The notes under the pieces are model-generated. The model was not told where the DNA came from, did no database searches, and saw only the letters and a list, made by a program, of their open reading frames with translations. A DNA stretch of 64,000 nt from Halisarca cf. caerulea (taxonomy: Eukaryota > Porifera > Demospongiae > Chondrillida > Halisarcidae), in the NCBI GenBank assembly GCA_963170055.1, contig CAUJGJ010000185.1, positions 99,575 through 163,574 of the forward strand, given 5' to 3'. This document shows, piece after piece, positions 15,977 through 43,650 of the stretch (position 1 is the first letter of the stretch; the number at the start of each line of letters is the position of its first letter). The position numbers and the translations under genes were made by a program.

Positions 15977-16632
15977 TCCAACACTACACAAATACGCCCA
16001 CAGAACTTCAGAAAGGTCATGTGTGTCCACTGGGATTGTGCGTGGTGCTAGTGCCAAATATTGGTATTAGCACCAGCATATCCAACACTACACAAATGCG
16101 CCCACAGCACTTCAGAAACTTCATGTGTGTCCACTGGGAATGTGCGTGGTGCTAGTGCCAAATGTTTATATTAGCACCTGCATTTCCTGCACTACACTAA
16201 TACGCCCACAGCCCTTCAGAACCTTCATGTGTTTCCACTCAGAATGTGCGTAGGGGTTAGGGTTAGGGTTAGGGTTAGGGTTAGGGTTATACTAAGATAA
16301 CAATTAGCAAAATTATTGTCTTTACACCAACATGTTTAAAACTACACAGATATGCCCGCAACACTTTAGAAACTTCATGTGAGGGAATGCGCGTGGTGTT
16401 AGCGCCAAATATTGGTTTTAGCACCAGCATATCCAACGCTACACAAATACGCCCACAGCACTTCAGAAACTTCATGTGTGTCCACTGGGAATGTGCGTGG
16501 TGCTAGTGCCAAATATTGGTATTAGCACTAGAATATCGAACACTACAGAAATACGCCCACAGCACTTCAGAATCTTCATGTGTGTCCACTGGGAATGTGC
16601 GTGGTGCTAGTGCCAAATATTGGTATTAGCAC

Positions 16633-17165
16633 CAGTGTTGTGGCCATTACAGGGGTATCATAATCAACTACCATTGCAATTATCTCAGTATCAAAGCATT
16701 ACGATTACCATTACCACTACGCCCCTCCACTAAAGTAATCAATTACCATTGCAACTACATTTCTACAATTGCAATTACAATTACTAATTACAGATATATT
16801 CTTGGATGCTTGCAAAAGTTATTGTACCTTACCGAGATTTCATATATGTCGTGATCTAAATCATGTGATTGATGTTATTTTCCCATTTCCACCAGCCGCC
16901 CGGTTAACTGTAGCACAGAAATACCCTCAAACTAGCCAAAATCTACCTTCTTAGGGGGTAAAATATATCCACAGATATAAACAATATGCATCAGAGTAGT
17001 TGCATGGTAATTGTGTAATTTGATGCAAATAGCTAAAGAATACCAATTACCATTACGACTACTCTGAGACTTAAACAGCTCCATTACAATTACATTACCA
17101 TTACAGGCAAATGTATACCTAATTACAATTGATTACTATTACTAATTACCATTACCACAACACTG
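16633..17165. mobile_element. hAT-type MITE inserted in the satellite
   Basis: The 533-bp insert begins cagtgttgtgg and ends ccacaacactg, an exact 11-bp terminal inverted repeat. It is flanked by attagcac at 16,625-16,632 and again at 17,166-17,173, an 8-bp target-site duplication that is part of the normal monomer. Removing the insert and one duplication restores an uninterrupted monomer. CAGTG ends plus 8-bp duplications are typical of the hAT superfamily. The inside is AT-rich, made of short attaccatta/attacaatta motifs, and has no transposase frame, so the element is non-autonomous. Confidence 0.88.
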
Positions 17166-17860
17166 ATTAGCACCAGCATATCCAACACTGCACAAATACG
17201 CCCACAGCAGTTAAGAAACTTCATGTGTGTCCACTGGGAATGTGCGTGGTGCTAGTGCCAAATATTGGTATTAGCACCAGCATATCCAACACTACACAAA
17301 TACGCCCACAGCACTTCAGAAACTTCATGTGTGTCCACTGGGAATGTGCGTGGTGCTAGTGCCAAATATTGGTATTAGCACCAGCATATCCAACACTACA
17401 CAAATACGCCCACAGCAGTTAAGAAACTTCATGTGTGTCCACTGGGGATGTGCGTGGTGCTAGTGCCAAATATTGGTATTAGCACCAGCATATCCAACAC
17501 TACACAAATACGCCCACAGCACTTCAGAAACTTCATGTGTGTCCACTGGGAATGTGCGTGGTGCTAGTGCCAAATATTAGTATTTTCACCAGCATATCCA
17601 NNNNNNNNNNNNNNNNNNNNNNNNNNNNNNNNNNNNNNNNNNNNNNNNNNNNNNNNNNNNNNNNNNNNNNNNNNNNNNNNNNNNNNNNNNNNNNNNNNNN
17701 NNNNNNNNNNNNNNNNNNNNNNNNNNNNNNNNNNNNNNNNNNNNNNNNNNNNNNNNNNNNNNNNNNNNNNNNNNNNNNNNNNNNNNNNNNNNNNNNNNNN
17801 ACACTACACAAATACGCCCACAGCACTTCAGAAACTTCATGTGTATCCATTGGGAGTTTG
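17166..17860. repeat. 104-bp satellite, right-hand end
   Basis: Same monomer as the main array, resuming exactly at the hAT target-site duplication and interrupted by an assembly gap. It ends at about 17,860 (ccattgggagtttgcg), where a different repeat begins. Confidence 0.93.
17601..17800. other. assembly gap (200 N)
   Basis: A run of exactly 200 N within the satellite, so probably a fixed-size placeholder rather than a measured length. Confidence 0.99.
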
Positions 17861-19263
17861 CGTTTGATGCGGGGAGCCGTGTGGTTGCGTGGGAATTGAA
17901 AATTTTCACCTCAGGAAGTGTTCCCTTTGATGTTGGAAGCCATGTGGTTGCGTGGGAAATGTAAATTTTCACCTCAGGATGTTTTTCCTTTGATGCGGGA
18001 AGCCTTGTGGTAGCGTGGGAAATGAAAATTTACACCTCGGGAATGTATTCACTTCTATGCGGGAAGCCATGTGGTTGCGTGGGAAATGTAAATTTTCACC
18101 TCATATTGTGTTCACTTCAATGCGGGAAGCCATTTGGTGGCGTGGGAAATGTAAATTTTCACCTCAGGATGTGTTCACTTCGATGCGGGAAGCCATGTGG
18201 TGGTGTTGGAAATGTGAATTTTCACCTCAGGATGTGTTCCCTTTGATGCAGGAAGCCATGTGGTGGCGTGGGAAATGTAAATTTTGACCTCAGGATGTTT
18301 TTCTTTTGATGCGGGAAGCCATGTGGTGGCGTGGGAAATGTAAATTTTCACCTCAGGATGTGTTCACTTCGATGCAGGAAGCCATGTGGTGGTGTTGGAA
18401 ATGTGAATTTTCACCTCAGGATGTGTTCCCTTTGATGCAGGAAGCCATGTGGTGGCGTGGGAAATGTAAATTTTGACCTGAGGATGTTTTTCTTTTGATG
18501 CGGGAAGCCATGTGGTGGCGTGGGAAATGTAAATTTTCACCTCACGATGTTTTCCCTTTGATGGGGGAAGACATGTGGTGGCGTGGGAAATGAAAATTTT
18601 CACCTCAGGAAGTGTTCCTTTTTATGCGGGAAGCCATGTGGAGGCGTGGTAAATTGACAATTTCACCTCAGGATGTCTTCTCTTTAATTCGGGAAGCCAT
18701 GTGGTGGCATGTAATATTGAAATTTCAATACAGGAAGTGTTCCCTTTCATGCGGAAAACCATGTGGAGGAGTGGTAAATTGAAATGTTCACCACAGGAAG
18801 TGTTCACTTTGATGTGGGAAGCTACATGGAGGCGTGGGAAATTGAAACTTTCACCAAGGTAGTGTTCCCTTTCATGCGGGAAACCATGTGGCGGAGTGTT
18901 AAATTGAAATGTTCACCATAGGAAGTGTTCCCTTTGATGCGGGAAACCATGTGGAGGCATGGGAAATTGAAATGTTCACCAAAGGAAGTGTTCCCTTTGA
19001 AGCGGGAATCCATGTGGTGGCATGGGATAGTGAAATTTTTATCACAGGAAGTGTTCCCTTTGATGCGGGAAGCCATGTTCTTAAGTGGGAAATTGAAATT
19101 TTTATCACAGGAAGTTGTTCCTTTGATGTGGGTAGCCATATGGTCAAATCACCAATTGAAATCTTTTCCACAGCAAGTATTCACCTTGATGCGGGAAGTC
19201 ATGTGGCCACATCAGAACTTGAAAATTTTTTTCACAGGAAGTGTTTTATTTGATGCAGGAAGC

Positions 19264-19264
<1 letters not shown>
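17861..19264. repeat. 62-bp minisatellite
   Basis: About 23 units of roughly 62 bp with the core gatgcgggaagccatgtgg followed by gcgtgggaaatgtaaatttt and cacctcaggatgtgtt. Units diverge towards the right. Open frames on both strands follow the repeat and are not genes. The unit is unrelated to the 104-bp satellite it abuts. Confidence 0.93.
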
Positions 19265-19300
<36 letters not shown>

Positions 19301-19315
19301 ATGTGTGCGTGTGTT
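19265..19315. repeat. (GT)n microsatellite
   Basis: Simple GT repeat closing the 62-bp minisatellite. Confidence 0.95.
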
Positions 19316-21480
19316 GTGTGTGTTGTGTGGGTGTGGGTGCAAGTGTACACATGGCTCATATTTTGCATATGTTTGCATTAAATATATACAATTAACTGTA
19401 AAATGTTTATGTTGTCAATATGCATATACCCTACAATACGCTTCGCTACAGTACAATGTCTTCTTTTGGCCAATTGTGTATACATCACTTTCACCTAAAC
19501 TATTTACAGTGACAATCACTAGGTGGGACTGTGCAGTATGTAGATACATGTGGGCATGTGGGTGGGGTCAAACAATATATGGCAAATGCTTACTGAGAGC
19601 ATTTCCACTGTTTCAGCCATTTTGCCATTTCTGCTGTTTCCGCCGTTTCTCCTTGCCCCTTATCAAAGTAACATGGCAGTTGCAGAGTTCCTGCACAAAT
19701 AATTTCTCATAAGCACCTTACAGTCCCAAGCTCTAATAGCATTGCCTAGCCTAAACAGATGGTAAACAGTTCATCGAAATCATACCTCCACTGAACCCCC
19801 AGCCATGCAATCCATGCACATATTTAAAGCTGGACAGCTAAGTGGCCATATATTAGCATTCAGAGTATTGTAGTCTAAGGATGTCTGGCAAGGGTTTTCA
19901 GTTTGTCAATAATTATTTTGACAAAGCTAGCAAGCCTAAACAGCAAAGTAAGTACACCTCGCATTTCAAATGTTCTGGTATTATGTATGTACATTTATGA
20001 TGTTTGGCCCTTTCCGATATAAAAGTCTACTAACACTAAATTTTGTAAATTCTTTAACATCACAAATGGGTGTAAGAAGAAGCACAGATGTAACTTTCCG
20101 CACCTCAACAGAAAGGAGCTAAAGCACATAGTAAGCTTGTGTATGGTAAAGCCTATATATACAACAGCTGAATACTACCCTTGTAGGTGGAAAGTGCACA
20201 AGGGCAGGAGGATAGTCACTCAGTGTCTAGCAACAAGACAGCCACAACTCCTGCGATCCCCAGCACATCACCCCAGACGCCAGCCACAATCCCTCAGTCA
20301 TCAGCACCTCCACACCATGCACAGCCACTACCATTCATGACACACTCTCCACCTATGCCACAATAAGCTCCATACCCTACACCATTTTACACTCCACACG
20401 CGATACATTAGTACACACTACATATTCTACAGTACCCACACCATGCTGCACAACCAGACACACATGCACCACTACCCACTGCACACACAGCAAACACCAC
20501 CACTAGCACAGAAGAACATCAGAACAACACACAGATACACACCCAGACATATAGCTAGGAGATCACTACACGCACAGAAGTAACTACATGGTCATAATGA
20601 TGCATATTTTAGCTAAAACGTTTCATTTTACTCTTGTAACTTGACAATTATAATAATTTACCAATAGATAATTATTAATTTTGCTGTTTTTGTTCTGTTG
20701 GGGTAGGCATACTGTTGAATGTGACTGACAAAATGGCAGCTAGGCATAACTGTGTGTTGAGCTACCCCTCAAAACTTGCAAACTATCATGTACCCAGAGA
20801 GCTGCAGTTTAATGTTCCTTTCACTACACTTGAGATTATTATAATCATGTACGTACGTATATGTTTGTAATAGCCTAAGTATTTGTTCATTAATTGACTC
20901 CAAAGTTTCATCGGCCATTCTCAAAGGTATAGGTTCTGGAAAACAATTCTACATAAATTCTATACTTCTTGTCAAAGGAAATTTTTGTGAAACTTGGTGT
21001 GACAAATCGATTTAGAGAATATGCAGTAAGCCTGTAATGGACGTACTTAACAAAAATACAAGTTATCTTGCAGAGTTTGTCACATATTGCTGCATTGCCC
21101 TCATGTGGAGTCCTAGTATTGTTTTGGGTGTTGTGCACCAACCAGCTACTGAGCAAGTGAACCAACTACTGTACATGGGAACTACTCATTGTAAATACCA
21201 TGCAATCAATCTCAGTCTGAATACTAGTGAAATATATTTCAATTTAACAACTGAGTATATCAATCAAATGCATAATATCCTAGCATATAATACACAACCT
21301 AACAAGTAGAGTTAGTGAATATATAAAACACAAAAAAGTATTAGAGAACCAACCAAATAGTGTCATAATATGTTAAATTAAATGCTAGCTATGTAATTCT
21401 CAACACGCAGTATAGCTATAAATAGCAGTCATTCTTGTACCTCTCTTTGCCACACGACTAACTTGTGTGCCCAGGGCATC
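19316..21480. other. gene-poor spacer, no confident gene
   Basis: Mostly AT-rich sequence. The only coding-like pieces are a short frame from an ATG at 19,881 that runs to a good donor (gtaagt at 19,948) and a P/S/T-rich frame at 20,190 described separately. Several longer open frames here (for example 20,908-21,165 on the minus strand and 21,037-21,309 on the plus strand) show no recognisable domain. Confidence 0.6.
20190..20560 (+). pseudogene. decayed P/S/T/H-rich reading frame
   Basis: From about 20,190 the frame reads a low-complexity Ser/Thr/Pro/Gln-rich peptide (for example TTPAIPSTSPQTPATIPQSS) to a TAA at 20,364. The same frame continues with similar Pro/His/Thr-rich composition past that stop and a further stop to about 20,555, as if the tail of a longer protein had gained stops. 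It may belong with the short ATG-initiated frame at 19,881, but I could not join the two in frame with a good acceptor. No family is recognised. It could be non-coding sequence of biased composition. Confidence 0.3.
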
Positions 21481-21619
21481 CAACGAGGACGGGGAGGTAC
21501 ATCATGCCCCAAAAATTTAGCCAGGCTGCGACAAGTCTACCGTCAGACCAGTTGCATCTGTGGAATCATCAGAAGGGGATCCAGACTAGACATCACTGGG
21601 AGGTGCCACTTTGAACAGA

Positions 21620-22127
21620 TCAATTGATGGACAGGGTGGACTGGCTACTCGAGCGGGCAAGACTTCAGGGCTGTGGAACCATTACATCCTACACAACGAG
21701 TACCACGGGCGCCAATCAGCTGCTGGACACCTGAACACTGACACTACTCAGACTAGTCCAAGCACCACAATGCACCAGATTCAGGTCGTCTTGGTAGGAC
21801 AGGTCCAGCAACATGGAGGAGATGGACAACATCAATCAGTCCAGTGGCTTATTGGAAAGGCTACTCGAGCAGGCAGGATTTCAGGGTAGTGGAACCATTA
21901 CGTCCTACACATTGAGTACCACGGATGCCCATCCACTGGTGTTGAGCTCCTGCAACTGCACAGCTACCCCACAAAGCGAGCACCACCATGCTGCCGCCAC
22001 AGGTTCTATAAAAATCATAAAAATCAAATCAATCATCAAGAATATATTTGAAATTCAAGTTTCAGGTTATTCAGGCATTTCAAAAGGCTATACACCACCA
22101 GCTAAGGCACACACAAGATCGACTTAA
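21620..22127 (+). other. tandemly duplicated open frame with a GTITSYT motif
   Basis: Two related frames lie in tandem about 214 bp apart. The first reads from an ATG near 21,627 (MDRVDWLLERARLQGCGTIT) to a TGA near 21,733. The second reads from 21,813 to 22,127 (104 aa) and contains LLERLLEQAGFQGSGTITSY. The peptides share LLER, QG.GTITSYT and STT, and the DNA around them is also similar. Neither has a known domain. They may be a local duplication of a small exon or part of an unknown repeat. Confidence 0.35.
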
Positions 22128-22135
22128 TGGATGAA

Positions 22136-22500
22136 TCCAATGAAGAAATAATTGATTCCTAAAGATACTGAAATATATGACATGGTAAAGTAAAGAAACA
22201 AAGGGACTTGACCCTAGGAAGTGTACAGCAATTACAGCCATTTTACGTCTTCAGTAGGCAATTATTATAAATTATTATTTACTACGTACATATATGTAAT
22301 TGACAAAATTACGAAGACCAGGTATTCTCATTCTTAGATATTATGACGTACACATGTATGGATCAGCAACTGAATACTAACCAACAAAAGTTGCTGAAAC
22401 AGCTGCAACACCAGTTCCTCTCCCAGAACACAATTAGACAGGTCGCACATCGTCCACAAGACTACCCTGGAATCTTCAGGCAAAAACTTGCCACAGTCAC
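22136..22500. other. no feature seen
   Basis: AT-rich sequence with no coding signature, recognisable repeat or RNA gene that I can support. Confidence 0.5.
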
Positions 22501-23345
22501 TGGCTAGGACCGTACACCGACTGAAACCGTACATCGACTGACACCGTACACCGGCACGCATACGATACGTGTAACCGGGCGATGATCTGCAAGTCTCACG
22601 GGCCTTACATCACACCGCTGGGTACTAGACAGCAAAGAAGTGGAGAAGAGAACGGTAACTCACAGGCCCTTCCCACTTCCGATGAAGCGGACCTGCCTCC
22701 AAAGGACTATGTGGCAAGCAACACTGCAAGGGCGAACTCAAACTCACAACTCCCGCGTCTTTAAGGAGCAAGGACGTACCCAATCACAAGCTCCGACCGT
22801 ACACCGACCCGTACAACGACTGTGGCACACAAAGTGTAGCCGTGCGATGACACGTCACCGCTGGGTACTTTCAGACACCCTCCCAAATGTCTGCTAGGAG
22901 CAAGGACGCACCCAATCACAAGCTCCGACCGTACACCGACCCGTACAACGACTGTGGCACACAAAGTGTAGCCGTGCGATGACACGTCACCGCTGGGTAC
23001 TTTCCGACACCGCCCCCAAATGTCTGCTAGGAGCAAGGACGCACCCGATCACAAGCTCCGACCGTACATCGACTGACACCGTACACCGGCACACATACGA
23101 TACGTGTAACCGGGCGATGATCTGCAAGTCTCACGGGCCTTACATCACACCGCTGGGTACTAGACAGCAAAGAGATGGAGAAGAGAACGGTAACTTACAG
23201 GCCCTTCCCACTTCCAATGAAGCGGACCTGCCTCCAAAGGACTATGTGGCAAGCAACACTGCAAGGGCGAACTCAAACTCACAACTCCCGCGTCTTTAAG
23301 GAGCAAGGACCGTACCCAATCTGCAAGCTCCGACCGTACACCGAC
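22500..23345. repeat. local duplications with CCGTACA(C/T)CGAC motifs
   Basis: A block starting ggagcaaggacg recurs at 22,765, 22,897 and 23,030 (about 133 bp apart) and in part near 23,300. A larger segment (gatgatctgcaagtctcacg onward) at 22,579 recurs 536 bp later. The motif accgtacaccgac is scattered through all copies. Open frames on both strands follow the duplications. No family is recognised. Confidence 0.7.
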
Positions 23346-23629
23346 AAAAGGTTGGTGAGTAGCGCCATGCGGCTGACTCTTAACGCCCCGCACCAAAGAC
23401 TTACTCCAGGACCCCTTAAGGGAGACTACTACGGGCTTCCTAGATCCCGCCAGCATGGGCGCAAGGTAGTAGCCTGGTCGGTTTGGTCACCCGGGTTCGG
23501 AGTTACCCCTTTTCTGAATTCAGCGCTATTGGAGCCTGCAACCAACACGACAACTACTCACAAAGGAAAATGGCGAGGACAGCAGCTTTTATACTGAAGT
23601 TCTACTTCCGTTTTGTGTTGAGCATTCTG

Positions 23630-23669
23630 ATTGGCTGTTGTCTTGTTTTGGCGCGCTTTGTGTGCCAAT
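23630..23669 (+). promoter_or_regulatory. CCAAT / E2F-like / CCAAT cluster
   Basis: An inverted CCAAT box (attgg, 23,630-23,634), an E2F-like site (ttttggcgcgc, 23,646-23,656) and a direct CCAAT box (23,665-23,669) lie within 40 bp, just upstream of a short open frame starting at 23,686. The cluster resembles a cell-cycle promoter, but this is motif matching only. Confidence 0.35.
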
Positions 23670-23685
23670 CTAATTAATTGATGAA

Positions 23686-23853
23686 ATGGAGGAGTTACCC
23701 CTTAGCGTACAGGAAGACATGTCTATGCCCCGTCGATGGGTTAGCTCACTAACGAAAGTTACAGACTTATGGCATAAAGTGGGCAATGTGATGCCTCTAG
23801 TATTAGAACAAAGTAATTTGTTTTGTGTTCTCCACAGCCTAGAAGAACGATAG
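23686..23853 (+). CDS. small open frame, function unknown
   Basis: A 55-codon frame begins with ATG 17 bp after a CCAAT/E2F-like cluster and ends at TAG 23,851-23,853. Its composition is protein-like (starts MEELPLSVQEDMSMPRRW; mixed charged and hydrophobic residues, one Trp in DLWHK). No domain is recognised. It could be the first exon of a longer gene, a decayed gene or chance. An ATG 5 bp upstream (23,681) is in another frame and would compete. Confidence 0.25.
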   Translation: MEELPLSVQEDMSMPRRWVSSLTKVTDLWHKVGNVMPLVLEQSNLFCVLHSLEER

Positions 23854-24249
23854 TTTCATGGCGAGGGTTAGCACATGCATACATCTAATGACATAATATT
23901 TCTATCCATTTTGTGGTATTTTCTGTATATTATTGTCTGGATAGTGGTCTGTTGATGGCTATGTAGTCTTGTAATGTGAGTCTCTTTGTTTATGCATTCA
24001 TAATGTGTGCATGTACGTGTGTATAAAATATGTCTTGCATAGTTTTTAGTTTTGTTGTTATGTACATTACTACTAATGTACATAACAGACAAACTCAATC
24101 CAAAATCAGATGGAGTCAAAAGGTGGCTACGGCAGCAGCTCAGGAGTACTTAAAGAATTAACGCCTAAGGGCATTGATGTAGGGGTGAGTTTACTGTTCG
24201 TAAAGTGTGTCTGAATCTACCTCTTAATTGAAGTCCAAGCAATTTTTCA

Positions 24250-24961
24250 GAGATGCACTCTGTCTAAGGTTTGATTGGACTCCAGTCAGGATTGCTTCTC
24301 ACTGCCCATGCGGTCATCCTTCAGTGTAAGCTATGCCTTTAGTTGTTCCAAGGGTGCCCTGCCTACTCTCCGCCACAATGCCATCAGAGACATCACCGCT
24401 CAGTTCCTCACAGAGGTCTGTCCCAGTGTTGGACTTGAACCACAACTGAAACCATTATCTGGAGAAACTTTCCAACACAAGACTTCAAGCACCGATGATC
24501 AAGCACGTCTCAACATCCAGGCCCAGAATTTTTGGGACAATAGCAATCATGCAACTTTCTTTGATGTTAGGGTTTTCAATGCTCATGCCCCATCCAACTG
24601 CCTTTCCACCAATGCTTGTTACCGAAAGCACGAGTTAGAGAAACGTAGGAAATATGAGCAAAGGATCATTGAAGTTGATCATGGCACCTTCACTCCCCTC
24701 GTTTTTTCATCCAGTGGTGGATGGAGCCCCGTAACCACCATGGCCCTCAAGAGGCCTAGGCTAGCCAGTCTCATGGCTGAAAAGCACGGGCAACCATACC
24801 ACTCAGCTATGAGTTGGATCAGATGCCGGATCTCTCACAGCCTCATCAAGTCAGCAGTCGTGTGTATCAGAGCACCAAGGTCATCCTATCATTCCCCATC
24901 AATGAAGGCTGTCAGCACCTCAGACCACCCTCTGGACCTTCTTAGATGTCCAGATGCGTGA
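24250..24961 (+). pseudogene. LINE-type retrotransposon, 3' domain fragment
   Basis: The frame 24,275-24,961 encodes the region that follows the reverse transcriptase in a group of invertebrate non-LTR retrotransposons: a Cys/His-rich start (SCSKGALPTLRHNAIRD), a middle with FFDVRVFNAHAPSN and CYRKHELEKRRKYEQR, then FTPLVFSSSGG and a C-terminal SLIKSAVVCIRAPRSS. Just upstream, another frame (from about 24,247) gives the expected preceding part, FRDALCLRFDWTPV then HCPCG, so a frameshift near 24,310 separates the two. The reverse transcriptase itself is missing. This is a dead, 5'-truncated copy. The family assignment is from recall of similar proteins. Confidence 0.7.
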
Positions 24962-25048
24962 TTAACTGACCATTATAGGAACTACTATTGTATCTGAGTT
25001 TTGTACTATTGTTGGTCCACTGCTGGGCATGTGTTGAGTAATAATTGC

Positions 25049-25066
25049 ATCTACGAATTCGTAGAT
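25049..25066. promoter_or_regulatory. 18-bp perfect palindrome upstream of glutathione reductase
   Basis: The sequence atctacgaattcgtagat is its own reverse complement. About 130-160 bp further right is a second cluster of dyads around gatcctcgaggatc and two oppositely oriented gtatcga copies. E-box-like catgtg and cacgtg lie at about 25,120-25,133. All are within 250 bp of the first ATG, so they may be promoter or 5' UTR elements. Confidence 0.3.
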
Positions 25067-25145
25067 AAACCAGAGCCCAGAGTTCGACTGTACCGACAAA
25101 GACCAAGTGTGTATTGTCATGTGGTAAGCACGTGATTTAGAGTGA

Positions 25146-29603
<4,458 letters not shown>

Positions 29604-29809
29604 CTGATAGTTAATTATTCAGGACGCGTAGTTAGTTACAGTTTTCGTGTATAATAAGAAACTTCCGGTAGTGAGTTGTCCGTGGTCGAGTGTCATTCCC
29701 GGCCCATTGGAAGTTCACATTGAAGATCAGTTCTGACCTGTTTCCACCTAAGAGCGCTTGATTAGAGACAAGATTCGGCTATTATAGTTTGTTTAAACAA
29801 GAAAGGAAG
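29604..29809 (+). promoter_or_regulatory. 206-bp intergenic promoter region
   Basis: The whole gap between the glutathione reductase stop and the kinase ATG. It contains an ETS-like acttccggt (29,661-29,669) and an inverted CCAAT box (attgg, 29,706-29,710). A weak AATAAA variant (ataataaga, 29,651-29,659) may end the upstream gene. This suggests that the kinase has its own promoter, although no transcription start can be fixed from sequence. Confidence 0.45.
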
Positions 29810-43179
<13,370 letters not shown>

Positions 43180-43191
43180 GAGTGGCTCGGG

Positions 43192-43244
43192 AATAAACGT
43201 CTTATTTTCTTATAGAGCAAGTTTGTATATACTATAATAATAAA
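43192..43244 (+). promoter_or_regulatory. kinase polyadenylation signals
   Basis: Two AATAAA hexamers, at 43,192-43,197 (13 bp after the stop) and 43,239-43,244. The second is the more likely 3' end signal, given the very short UTR implied by the first. Confidence 0.55.
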
Positions 43245-43476
43245 GCCACATTCATCAGCAGATAACACACTTGTTATTAACCCTTAAGTATGTATAGAGA
43301 GAACTGTCATTTGATGATCATTTATTGTATTATTAAATTGCTATGGACACGTGACAGCTATTACCTTTGTTGCGCATGTTGCACACACCACATAAATAGA
43401 ATAGATAGCAAATGCACCCGTTTTCTGAAACGCAATATGATGCTTATTAAGAGTTGTCAACTTTGCAGCCCACACT

Positions 43477-43650
43477 TTAGTCTCATTCCCAGACCACCCT
43501 CGCCACAATCAAAATGGCGGCGAGAAGGGTTATCGCTGCTATTGTGATTGTGGCGAGGGTGGTGACTGGTCTGGGATAGTCTCGTACCCAGACCCACTTC
43601 CGCCCGCCATTTTATTTGGGCGGGCGGAAGTGGGTCTGGGAACAAGACTT
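43477..43650. repeat. two adjacent hairpin (foldback) elements upstream of DDX3
   Basis: The first pairs ccagaccaccctcgccacaa with ttgtggcgagggtggt and ggtctgg around 43,525. The second is a perfect 22-bp stem (43,587-43,608 with 43,619-43,640) with a 10-base loop: cccagacccacttccgcccg... against its complement. The outer parts agtctcgtaccc/gggaacaagact extend it imperfectly. Both begin with agtctc(a/g)t(t/a)cccagacc, so they are two copies of one foldback family. Confidence 0.8.

Larger units (their letters stand above)
731..16289 (+). repeat. ten interstitial (TTAGGG)6 tracts inside the satellite
   Basis: Six exact gggtta hexamers (36 bp) occur at 731, 1602, 2265, 3552, 6087, 7582, 9802, 11918, 14138 and 16254. 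Every copy has the same left flank (ggaatgtgcgtag, or a variant with one change) and right flank (tactaagataac or tactaatataac), followed by a diverged monomer. The constant length and flanks show that the tract is part of the higher-order unit and was copied with it, not inserted repeatedly. All ten point the same way. Confidence 0.95.
1..16632. repeat. 104-bp satellite array
   Basis: Tandem monomers of 104 bp run from the left edge without a break; the start of the monomer (ggtgctagtgccaaatattg) recurs at 1, 105, 209 and so on. Variants differ at a few positions (for example acacaaatacg/acgcgtatacg, cacttcagaaac/agttaagaaatt). Short open frames recur on both strands because three monomers (312 bp) keep frame; they are satellite shadows, not genes. 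The array enters from outside the window, so its true length is unknown. A pericentromeric or subtelomeric location is inferred from size and composition. Confidence 0.97.

Noticed and set aside
292..16475. Recurrent 62-100 aa open frames on both strands of the satellite
   Set aside because: They repeat with the 104-bp monomer (312 bp = three monomers in frame) and have no domain; they are shadows of the array.
1..17860. CRISPR-like array (regular repeats)
   Set aside because: Units are contiguous and alike over their whole length with no unique spacers, and the genome is clearly eukaryotic.
23460..23520. tRNA-like stretch (ggttcggagttacc)
   Set aside because: Only a loose B-box resemblance; no cloverleaf could be folded by eye and the A box is absent.
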